From Pseudonocardia bannensis (lineage in GTDB: Bacteria; Actinomycetota; Actinomycetes; Mycobacteriales; Pseudonocardiaceae), in assembly GCF_012911875.1 (NCBI RefSeq), contig NZ_JAAXKZ010000002.1:51708-115707 (forward strand): a stretch of DNA of 64,000 nt, in the 5' to 3' direction. A program made the translations under genes and the position numbers. The notes under the pieces are model-generated. The model was not told the DNA's origin and searched no databases. It worked only from the letters and a program-made list of their open reading frames with translations. Below are positions 26,346 through 33,683 of this stretch, one piece after another. Position 1 is the stretch's first letter. Every line of letters begins with the position of its first letter.

Positions 26346-26666
26346 CCAGCGTCGTGTAGGCGTACGAGTACGACGAGCCGGACACCGGCACCGTGCTGGC
26401 CAGCTCGGCGTAGCAGACCGCGGCCGGCCCCGCGACGGCTCCGGCGACGACGAAGGACCAGATGACCGCCGGGCCGGCGACGGGCACGGCCTGGGAGAGG
26501 ACGAAGAAGATCCCGGTATCGATCGTCGCGCCGATGCCGATCAGGGAGAGTTGGAACAGCCCGATGGATCAGGCGAGCTCACCGCCTCCCGTGTCGGCCC
26601 GGTCTCGGCGGACATCGCCGTCACCGGTTTGCGGCGGAAAGCCTGCTGGAGCAACGTTCTCGCCAT
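26340..26666 (-). pseudogene. N-terminal remnant of an APC-family amino acid permease
   Basis: ATG 26664-26666, with GAGGAGGG just upstream, begins MARTLLQQAFRRKPVTAMSA. A frameshift follows, then a TGA at 26569-26571. The next frame reads SIGLFQLSLIGIGATIDTGI, FFVLSQAVPVAGPAVIWSFV and CYAELASTVPVSGSSYSYAY, which is the first three helices of a cationic amino-acid permease. After TTLGE the sequence changes abruptly to the GH88 remnant, so the remaining nine or so helices are deleted. The strong ribosome site shows that it was once a functional gene. Confidence 0.85.
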
Positions 26667-26867
26667 GGTCCCTCCTCACGGTGGCATCAGGTGCGGGCCA
26701 CGGTGGTGGCGGGCCGCGGTCTCCCTTCCCGGTCCGTGGAACGCCCGGCGAGCACGCAGTGTCCCCGCGCCGCGCGCCGGACGACACCCCCCGGATCTGG
26801 ACGTGGGAGGCATGCGGGGCCACCGTCCCGCACAGCACCGCCGTCGCTGCGGCAGCGAGGAGGAGCC

Positions 26868-27337
26868 GTGAACGGGCCGTCCGAGATCGACGTCCGGGTC
26901 CTGCCCGAACTGGCGGAGGTCGAGCAGGCGTGTGCGCTGTTCACCCGCCTCTGGGACTCGGCTCCCGCCAGCCCGGCCGTGACCGTCGACATCCTGCGGG
27001 TCCTGACCGGGAACTACGCCGCCGGCGCCTGGTCCGGCGCTACGCGCGGTTCAACCTCACCAAGCTGGCCGCGACGGCGCAGGCGTACCTGCCGAACCTC
27101 TACGGCGCCATCGACGACGGGATCAACGCGGGCGACGAGTCCGACCGGCTGCTGGTCTCCTGGCAGCTCGACGACCCGTCGCTCGCGGCGCGGTGGCGGA
27201 CCGCGCTGCGGTCGGTGCTGGGCGGGCTGCTGGCGTCCGGTGCCCGGGTGGTCGCGTTCGCGCGGCCCGGCTGTTATGTCGTCGCGCGCGACGACACGGC
27301 AGCCGCCGGCGACACGGGCGGGCGGGCCCGGGGATGA
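26868..27337 (+). pseudogene. GNAT acyltransferase with internal deletion and frameshift
   Basis: GTG 26868, with AGGAGG upstream, starts VNGPSEIDVRVLPELAEVEQ, then ACALFTRLWDSAPASPAVTV and RVLTGNYAAGAW. The frame then jumps, at about 27035, to RRYARFNLTKLAATAQAYLP, NLYGAIDDGINAGDESDRLL and VSWQLDDP. Both parts fit the GNAT-type N-acyltransferase that accompanies N-succinylamino-acid racemases, but the central acyl-CoA binding core (about 80-90 residues) is missing and the halves are out of frame. Its TGA overlaps the racemase ATG (27334), so the ancestral genes were translationally coupled. The product is presumably inactive. Confidence 0.8.
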
Positions 27338-28440
27338 AGCTGGAGGCCGTGGAGTTGCGGACGATCCGCATCCCGCTCGTGGCACCGTTCCGCACGTCGT
27401 TCGGGACCGAGTACGGCAAGGAGGTCCTGCTGCTCGAGGTGGTCACGGACGAGGCCCGCGGCTGGGGCGAGTGCGTCGCCGATCCGGCGCCGCTGTACTC
27501 CTCGGAGTACAACGCCGCCGCCGAGCACGTGCTGCGCCACCACCTGATCGGCCCGGTGGCGGCCGCACCGGACCTGCGCGCCGACGTCGTGGCGCGCACG
27601 CTGGCCCCGTTCAAGGGGCACCGGATGGCGAAGGCCGCGCTGGAGACGGCCGTGCTCGACGCCGAGCTGCGGGCCACCGGCACCTCGCTCGGCCGGTACC
27701 TCGGCGCGGTCCACGACAGCGTCCCCTCCGGCGTATCGGTCGGGATCATGGACTCCCTCCCGGAGCTGCTCGACGCGGTCGAGAGCAACCTGGCCCAGGG
27801 CTATGTCCGGATCAAGCTGAAGATCGAGCCCGGGTGGGACGTCGAGCCGGTGCGCGCGGTGCGCGAGCGCTTCGGCGACATCCCGCTGCAGGTCGACGCG
27901 AACACCGCCTACGCAGCCGCGGACACCCGTCGGCTCGCGGAGCTCGACGCCTTCGATCTGCTCCTCATCGAGCAGCCCTTCGACGAGGAGGACCTCCTGG
28001 GCCATGCGAGGCTCGCCCGGGCGCTGCGCACACCGATCTGTCTCGACGAGTCGATCACCTCGGCGCGGGCGGCCGCGGCCGCGATCACCCTCGGCGCGTG
28101 CTCGGTCGTGAACATCAAGCCCGGCCGGGTCGGCGGTTACCTGGAGGCCCGGCGCATCCACGACGTCTGCGCGGCCCACGGGGTCCCCGTCTGGTGCGGC
28201 GGGATGCTCGAGACCGGGATCGGCCGGGCGGCCAACCTCGCCCTCGCCGCCCTGCCGGGGTTCTCCCTGCCCGGGGACACCTCGGCCTCCGACCGGTACT
28301 TCGCCACCGACATCACCGTTCCCCACCGGCTGCAGGACGGCCGGGTGCAGGTCCCGGCCGGTCCCGGCATCGGCGTCGATCCGCTGCCCGACGTGCTCGA
28401 CGCGGTGACCGTCGCCCGAGACACGATCATCGCAGGGTAG
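27334..28440 (+). CDS. N-succinylamino-acid racemase / o-succinylbenzoate synthase-like enolase
   Basis: A 368-residue enolase-superfamily enzyme of the muconate-lactonising subgroup. The catalytic Lys pair lies in YVRIKLKIEPGWD, metal ligands lie in PLQVDANTAY, LLIEQPFDEEDL and ICLDESITSA, and the second catalytic Lys is in VVNIKPGRVGGYLEARRI. This pattern is shared by menaquinone OSBS and NSAR enzymes. The adjacent acyltransferase remnant argues for NSAR, which acts with a succinyltransferase and a desuccinylase to turn D-amino acids into L-forms. No menaquinone gene is nearby. The start ATG 27334 overlaps the upstream stop. Confidence 0.83.
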   Translation: MKLEAVELRTIRIPLVAPFRTSFGTEYGKEVLLLEVVTDEARGWGECVADPAPLYSSEYNAAAEHVLRHHLIGPVAAAPDLRADVVARTLAPFKGHRMAKAALETAVLDAELRATGTSLGRYLGAVHDSVPSGVSVGIMDSLPELLDAVESNLAQGYVRIKLKIEPGWDVEPVRAVRERFGDIPLQVDANTAYAAADTRRLAELDAFDLLLIEQPFDEEDLLGHARLARALRTPICLDESITSARAAAAAITLGACSVVNIKPGRVGGYLEARRIHDVCAAHGVPVWCGGMLETGIGRAANLALAALPGFSLPGDTSASDRYFATDITVPHRLQDGRVQVPAGPGIGVDPLPDVLDAVTVARDTIIAG

Positions 28441-28458
28441 CCGTACCGCTGTCGTCGA

Positions 28459-29646
28459 TCAGGTCCCAGGCGTCTGCGGGACGGCCACACTGAGGCGCAA
28501 CCCGCCCAGCCGGGCCGAGGTGTCGATCCAGAGCCGGCCGCCCAGCGCCGCCGCCTCGGCGGCGAGGCTGGCCAGGCCGAACGACGACGTACCGCCGCGG
28601 GCCATCCCCAGCCGCACCGCCTGCGCGTCGCCGTGGCCGTCGTCGTCGATCTCGACCGACCACCAGGTCACCCCGCGATGGATGGCCACGGCCACCTCGG
28701 TGGCCGTGGCGTGCTTGGCGACGTTCGCCAGCCCTTCCCGCACCGCGCGGACGAGGACCTTCGCGCTCTGCGGCACCGGCGGCGGCCCGGTTCCGCGCAC
28801 ATGCACGTCCACGGTGACGCCGGTGCGCCGGCCGAAGTCGGCGAGCCGGTCCTTCACCTCGTCGACGACCGATCTGCCCTCGACGAGCTGGGGCGCGGGG
28901 TGGGGGGTCTCGGCCAGGACCGCGCGCAGCTGGCGGGACCCGGTATCGAGCCGGGCCGCGAGCCGCTGCAGCGCCGGCACCATCGACGCGGGCAACCCGG
29001 GGGTCGCGAGCAGGTCGGACACCTCGACCGCCGCGGAGAACAACTCCTGGGTGACACCGTCGTGCAGTTCCGTCGCGATCCGGTTGCGCTCCTGCGCCGC
29101 GCCACGCGTGGCCGACTCCGCGAACAGCTCGGCGTTCTCGAACGCCAGCGCCGCGACGCCGGCCAGTTGCTCGAGCCCGTCCAGCTCGCGGCGGTCCGGG
29201 ACGAACAGCGCCCCGCCCCGGTCGACCAGCACCGCGCCGAGAAGACCCCGTCGATCACCGCGCAGCGGGGCGGCCAGGACCGTGCCCAGCGCGCCGAAGA
29301 GGCCCGCGTACTCGCGCGGGACCCCCTCCCGGACCAGCGAGGGCCCCAGCACCACGGCCCGGCCGTCGCGCCGCAACCGGTCCAGCGCCGGCAGCGACGC
29401 GGCTCGGACCCGGATCTTGAGCACGTCCTCCTGGCGCAGGCCGTGGCCCGCCTGGCCCGTCACCAGGCCCGTGGCCGCGTTGTGGTGGACGACCAGGACC
29501 CGCGTCGCGCCGGTGAGCTCGGCCGCTCCGGCCGCGAGCAGTCGCAGCACGTCGTCCGGATCCGAGGTCTGCAACAGCAGCCGCCCCAGCTCGTCGGCAC
29601 GTCGGACGGCAGCGGCGCCGGATGCGGGGCGGACCACCGACGCCAT
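28459..29646 (-). CDS. GAF-domain sensor histidine kinase (NarL/HPK7 type)
   Basis: About 395 residues. A GAF domain covers about residues 25-175 (LLLQTSDPDDVLRLLAAGAA ... LLGAVLVDRGGALFVPDRRE). A HisKA_3 dimerisation domain follows with His195 in RNRIATELHDGVTQELFSAA, and then an HATPase_c domain (VREGLANVAKHATATEVAVA; DDDGHGDAQA; SSFGLASLAAEAAALGGRL). There is no transmembrane helix, so the sensor is cytoplasmic. ATG 29646 with AGGGGGAGGGG upstream is the best start. An in-frame ATG at 29787 would add 47 residues with no domain. Its likely partner is the LuxR-type regulator at 31193-31873, although a divergent PucR gene lies between them. Confidence 0.85.
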   Translation of the reverse strand: MASVVRPASGAAAVRRADELGRLLLQTSDPDDVLRLLAAGAAELTGATRVLVVHHNAATGLVTGQAGHGLRQEDVLKIRVRAASLPALDRLRRDGRAVVLGPSLVREGVPREYAGLFGALGTVLAAPLRGDRRGLLGAVLVDRGGALFVPDRRELDGLEQLAGVAALAFENAELFAESATRGAAQERNRIATELHDGVTQELFSAAVEVSDLLATPGLPASMVPALQRLAARLDTGSRQLRAVLAETPHPAPQLVEGRSVVDEVKDRLADFGRRTGVTVDVHVRGTGPPPVPQSAKVLVRAVREGLANVAKHATATEVAVAIHRGVTWWSVEIDDDGHGDAQAVRLGMARGGTSSFGLASLAAEAAALGGRLWIDTSARLGGLRLSVAVPQTPGT

Positions 29647-29928
29647 CGGCCCCTCCCCCTGGACCCGTACCGGCTCGGCGGGTTCCGGGCCAGGCCGGCC
29701 CGCCGCATCGGTTCCCAACCACCGCGGCCGCAAACCGCCCACGCCGAACGGCCGCGGGAGTCCCGGGTACTCGAAGGTCAGGATCATCAGATCGTCGATG
29801 GTGGGGGCGCGCGGCGGATCGCGCATCGGGCTGACGATCCAATGATCGGAGCGCCGTTTGTGTGCCGGGCATGAACCGGGGCCGGACACATTGCTGCGAT
29901 CGGCCGAACGGACACTAGGGTCACGCCC

Positions 29929-31170
29929 ATGACCAGCGACGGGGTGACGACATCGCGGGTCGTCGCCGACGTCGCGCGCGAGCTGGAGATCGAGCTGCCC
30001 ACCCTGAGCTCGCGGATGGCCTCGTCGTTCCTCAACCAGATCCCGGCGCTGCAGGGGGACGACGCCGTCACGCAGCTCGTGGTCGCGAGCACGTCGTCCA
30101 ACCTGTCGACGGTGATCGACGTCCTGCAGCACGGGATACCGCTGCACCAGATCAGCGTCCCGGCGGCAGCCGCGGCGCACGCCCGCCGGTTCGCCCAGCG
30201 GGAACTGCCGGTGGAGGCCCTGCTGCGTGCGTACCGGCTCGGCGAGAGCCAGTTCGTGCAGTGGTGCCTGCGCTTGCTGGCGGCCCGGTCGCTCGACGCC
30301 GCCGAGCTGCTCGCGGCGGTACAGGAGATAACGTCCGTCGCGGCGCGCTACATCGACCAGGTGTGCGAGCACCTGGTGGACATCTACGAGACCGAGCGCA
30401 GGCTCTGGGGCCAACGAGCCGACGCGGCCCGTGCCGCCTCGGTGCGCACCGTCCTCGGTGACGAGACGCTCGACGTCGGGACCGCCGAGGCCATGATCGG
30501 CGCCCGGCTGCGGGGGTGGCACGTCGCGGCTGTGGCGTGGTTGCAGAGCGATCCGTCCGACGCGGCCCGCCGGGTGGAGAGCGCCGCCCAGCTGCTCACC
30601 GAGGCCTACGGCCGCAGCCCGCTCACGGTCCTGGCCGACGACCACACGTTGTGGGCGTGGGTCTCGGGGACGTCTCGTCCACGCCTCGACGAGCAGGTCC
30701 TCGACCGGGCCCTCGTGAGCCACCCGGACCTGCACCTGGCGCTCGGCGATCCCGGCCCGGACCTCGCGGGATTCCGGTCCTCCCACCGGGAGGCGCTCAA
30801 GGCGAAGGCCGTGGCGCAGATGTCGGGGGGCACGACGGCACGGCTGACGCGGTTCGCCACGGTGAGCATCTCCGCGCTGCTCCTGGATCGGCTGGACGAG
30901 GTGCGGACCTGGGTGGGGCGGACGCTCGGCGACCTGGCCCGCGACGACGAGGCGATGGCGAAGCTGCGCGACACCGTCCGGATCTTCCTGCAGACCGGCG
31001 GCAGCTTCACCGACGCCGCCGCACGCCTGCACCTGCACAAGAACACGGTGCACTACCGGGTGCGCAAGGCGGAGGAGATCCGGGGGCGGCCACTCGGCGA
31101 CGGCCGCCTCGACGTCGAGGTCGCCCTGGTGATCTGCCGCCAGCTCGGCGGTGGCGTGCTGATGCGATGA
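29929..31170 (+). CDS. PucR/CdaR-family transcriptional regulator
   Basis: A 413-residue regulator. The N-terminal half (GGDEF-like RsbRD/CdaR sensor region) includes SAPVRRFAQRELPVEALLRA-like helices, and the C-terminal PucR helix-turn-helix is unmistakable: RIFLQTGGSFTDAAARLHLH then KNTVHYRVRKAEEIRGRPL near residue 370. Such proteins usually activate purine, amino-acid or aromatic catabolic genes in response to a metabolite. It is divergent from the histidine kinase gene and tail to tail with the response regulator gene, so its target could be either neighbour or itself. Confidence 0.87.
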   Translation: MTSDGVTTSRVVADVARELEIELPTLSSRMASSFLNQIPALQGDDAVTQLVVASTSSNLSTVIDVLQHGIPLHQISVPAAAAAHARRFAQRELPVEALLRAYRLGESQFVQWCLRLLAARSLDAAELLAAVQEITSVAARYIDQVCEHLVDIYETERRLWGQRADAARAASVRTVLGDETLDVGTAEAMIGARLRGWHVAAVAWLQSDPSDAARRVESAAQLLTEAYGRSPLTVLADDHTLWAWVSGTSRPRLDEQVLDRALVSHPDLHLALGDPGPDLAGFRSSHREALKAKAVAQMSGGTTARLTRFATVSISALLLDRLDEVRTWVGRTLGDLARDDEAMAKLRDTVRIFLQTGGSFTDAAARLHLHKNTVHYRVRKAEEIRGRPLGDGRLDVEVALVICRQLGGGVLMR

Positions 31171-31192
31171 GCGGCAGCCGGCACCGGGCCGG

Positions 31193-31873
31193 TCAGACGG
31201 GCTCCTGCAGCAGGCCCTCGCGCACGGCACGCAGCACCGTTGCCGTCCTCGTCGTCGTCCCGAGCTTGCGCATGGCCCGCGAGAGGTAGTCCTTGACGGT
31301 GTAGGCGGAGAGATGGAGCTGCGCGCCGATCTCCCGGTTGGACAGGCCCTCGGCGACGAGGTTCAGGATGGCCAGCTCGTGGTCGGTGAGCATCGTGCGC
31401 TGGGGCGTCAAGACCGCTGCGGCCAGCCGGGAGTCGATCATCAGGTGGCCTTCGGCCACCTTCCGCAGTCCGGTGCACAGCTCGGCGCACAGGCTGTCCT
31501 TGAGCAGGAACCCGCGCGCTCCGGCCCGGACCGCCGCGGACGCCGCCGCCCGGTCCTCGAACGTCGTCAGCATCGCGACCTGCAGATCCGGGCGCTGCAT
31601 GGTGATCTGCTCGACGAGCTGAACACCGGACTGGTCGCCCAGGCGGAGGTCGACCACGACCAGGTCGACGGCCGCGGCCTCCGGCGCGCCGCCGGTCAGG
31701 AACCGCAACGCCGCGGTCCCGTCCAGGAACGCCGCGGCGATCCGCATGCCGTCGCCGGTGAGCGCCCGGGTCAGCCCCTCCAGGACGAGCTCGTGGTCGT
31801 CGATCAGCACGACCGACGGCGACCGGGAACCCGTCTCGGCGGCGGTCTCTCCGAGCTTCTCCGCGGCGTTCAC
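31193..31873 (-). CDS. NarL/LuxR-family response regulator
   Basis: A 226-residue two-domain regulator. The receiver has VVLIDDHELVLEGLTRAL, the phospho-acceptor Asp75 in VDLVVVDLRLGDQSG, AMLTTFEDRAAASAAV and the conserved Lys in GARGFLLKDS. The LuxR helix-turn-helix is LTDHELAILNLVAEGLSNRE followed by IGAQLHLSAYTVKDYLSRAM. GTG 31873 overlaps the stop of the upstream small membrane protein (GTGA), so it is the last gene of the Mce operon. This placement suggests feedback control of lipid uptake. The partner is probably the kinase at 28459-29646. Confidence 0.88.
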   Translation of the reverse strand: MNAAEKLGETAAETGSRSPSVVLIDDHELVLEGLTRALTGDGMRIAAAFLDGTAALRFLTGGAPEAAAVDLVVVDLRLGDQSGVQLVEQITMQRPDLQVAMLTTFEDRAAASAAVRAGARGFLLKDSLCAELCTGLRKVAEGHLMIDSRLAAAVLTPQRTMLTDHELAILNLVAEGLSNREIGAQLHLSAYTVKDYLSRAMRKLGTTTRTATVLRAVREGLLQEPV

Positions 31874-32088
31874 AGGACGGTCGCCACGATGCCGGCCCCG
31901 ACGAACAACAGGCCCACCATCTGGCAGGCCGCACCCCCTCGCCGCAGCACGCCCTCGCGCCGGTGGCGCTCGTCGGCCGGCAGCGTCGGCGGAGTGAGGC
32001 CGGCGGCGTTGCGTCTCCCCCAGTGGCCGATGAGGACCAGCACGACGCCGAGGCCCGACCACACGGCGAGATCGGCCACGGCCGTCAT
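31870..32088 (-). CDS. Small two-helix membrane protein
   Basis: A 72-residue protein with an N-terminal helix (AVWSGLGVVLVLIGHWG), a polar basic middle (PADERHRREGVLRRGG) and a C-terminal helix (CQMVGLLFVGAGIVATVL). I do not recognise the family. Its start (ATG 32088) overlaps the parvulin-like gene stop, and its stop overlaps the response-regulator start. It is therefore tightly embedded in the operon and very probably real. The topology, with both ends outside or both ends inside, cannot be decided. Confidence 0.75.
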   Translation of the reverse strand: MTAVADLAVWSGLGVVLVLIGHWGRRNAAGLTPPTLPADERHRREGVLRRGGAACQMVGLLFVGAGIVATVL

Positions 32089-33683
32089 CGCGGAGCCGGG
32101 GCGTCGGCGCCCGACGGCCCGATGGCCGGCGGGGCGCCGGGGTCTGCGGGCAGGAAGTCGGCGGCGTACTCGACGTCGGCGTCGCGGATCTGCTCGGCGA
32201 GCCAGTCCCGCCAGATCGCGACCGTGCGTTCGACCTCCACGGCGCGCCGCAGGCCGTCCCTGACCTGCTCGAACGTCGCCGGCACGAACGCCTCGACCGA
32301 CTCGACGCGCCCGACGTTCCAGCCGTGCCGGCCCTGGACCGGTCCGTAGAGCCCGCCGGCCCGGGCCGTGAAGGCGGCGTCACCCACGGGCTGCTCCAGG
32401 TCGGCCCGCGTGAGCGGGTCGAGCAGACCGCCGGTCTGCCGGGTGCTGGCGTCCAGGGTGCGCTGCGCGGCGACCTCCTCGATCGGCGTCCCCGACCGCA
32501 GGGCGTCGAGCGCGGCGGCGGCGTCCTGCTCGTTCGCCACCACGATGTTGCGCAGCACGCGCCGTTCCGGTGTGCCGAGCTGGTCCTTGCGCTCCTCGAA
32601 CACCGCGCGCAGGTCGTCGTCGGACACCGTGACCGGGCCGACGACCTGCTGCATCAGCCGGCCGACCCCGAGCTGCCTGCGGATCTCGTCGCGGACCGCC
32701 GTCTCCGAGGTGCCGACGTTGCCGAGTGCCCGCACGAACGGCTCCCGGCCGCCGGCGCCGAACTGCTGCTCGATGTAGCGGTCCAGGGTGTCGCTGACCT
32801 GCTTGTCGGCGACGACGATCTGCCGATCGGCCGCGGCCCGGTCCAGGATCTCGCTCAGCGCCACCGACTTGGCGACGTCGCGCCGGAACCCGTCGGCCTG
32901 GGCCGGGTCGGTCGGCGGGGTGACCCCGTACAAGGCCCGGAGCGTCTCGACGCGCTGGTCGAGTTCCTCGGTGGTGTACACCCGGCCGTCGTAGCGGAAC
33001 GCGGCCCCGTCCGGGAGGCCGCGCAGCTGCCACCACGCGACACCTCCGAGACCCGCGATCAGCGCGGCGACCACCGCCAGGGCGATGATCCGGCCGCGCT
33101 TCGAGGTGGGGACGGCGATCCGAGAGAGCAGGCCACTCCGCTCGGTCGCGGCCCGATCTCCCTCGGCGGACCCGGCGGACCGGGCGGGCTCGGCAGACTC
33201 AACGGGCTCAACGGGCTCAACGGGCTCAACGGGCTCAACGGGCTCAACGGACTCGACGGGCTTGGCGGACTCGGCCGGCTCGACGGGCGCAGCGGACTCG
33301 GCGGAATCGACGGGCGCAGCGGACTCGGCGGACTCGACGGAATCGACAGGCTTGGCGGACTCGGCGGACTCGGCGGAATCGACGGAATCGACGGGCTCGG
33401 CCGGCTCGACGGGCTTGCCGGATGACGCCGGCTCGTCGGTGTCGGCAGCGGGTTCACGGTCCCGCGCCCCGTCCGAGCCGGGTTCGGGGTCGGAACCCGG
33501 CTCATCGGCTCCGGCCGGTCGCGCCGCATCGCCCTCGCCGGCCGCCTCGCCGGCCGCATCGCCTCGTGCCTCGCCGCGCGTCTCGCCGGTGTCGCCCGTG
33601 GCGGCCCCGGCGGCGGTCGGTCCGTCGGCGTCGTGCTTGCCGTCGGCGGCGGGCCCGTCGTCGATCAGGTTCGACTTGCGCAT
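32085..33683 (-). CDS. Membrane-anchored parvulin-type peptidyl-prolyl isomerase/SurA-like protein with repetitive cytoplasmic tail
   Basis: A 532-residue protein. Residues 1-195 are acidic, low-complexity Glu/Pro/Val/Ser/Ala repeats (five perfect VEP units). One transmembrane helix follows at about 201-220 (IIALAVVAALIAGLGGVAWW). The extracytoplasmic part has a SurA-type N-domain (YTTEELDQRVETLRALYGVT ... VADKQVSDTLDRYIEQQFGA) and a PPIC-like rotamase segment (TPERRVLRNIVVANEQDAAA ... VGDAAFTARAGGLYGPVQGR). It should fold or chaperone exported proteins, perhaps the Mce subunits or the MMPL protein encoded just upstream. Its start overlaps the MMPL gene stop by 19 bp. Confidence 0.78.
   Translation of the reverse strand: MRKSNLIDDGPAADGKHDADGPTAAGAATGDTGETRGEARGDAAGEAAGEGDAARPAGADEPGSDPEPGSDGARDREPAADTDEPASSGKPVEPAEPVDSVDSAESAESAKPVDSVESAESAAPVDSAESAAPVEPAESAKPVESVEPVEPVEPVEPVEPVESAEPARSAGSAEGDRAATERSGLLSRIAVPTSKRGRIIALAVVAALIAGLGGVAWWQLRGLPDGAAFRYDGRVYTTEELDQRVETLRALYGVTPPTDPAQADGFRRDVAKSVALSEILDRAAADRQIVVADKQVSDTLDRYIEQQFGAGGREPFVRALGNVGTSETAVRDEIRRQLGVGRLMQQVVGPVTVSDDDLRAVFEERKDQLGTPERRVLRNIVVANEQDAAAALDALRSGTPIEEVAAQRTLDASTRQTGGLLDPLTRADLEQPVGDAAFTARAGGLYGPVQGRHGWNVGRVESVEAFVPATFEQVRDGLRRAVEVERTVAIWRDWLAEQIRDADVEYAADFLPADPGAPPAIGPSGADAPAPR
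33190..33420. repeat. Codon-level tandem repeats inside the parvulin-like gene
   Basis: GGGCTCAAC is repeated five times without change from 33204 to 33248. It is followed by degenerate 9- and 12-base units (GACTCGGCG, GAATCGACG and similar) up to about 33420. On the minus strand they encode VEP and ESA/DSV repeats. This kind of array expands and contracts by slippage, so length may vary between strains. Confidence 0.85.
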
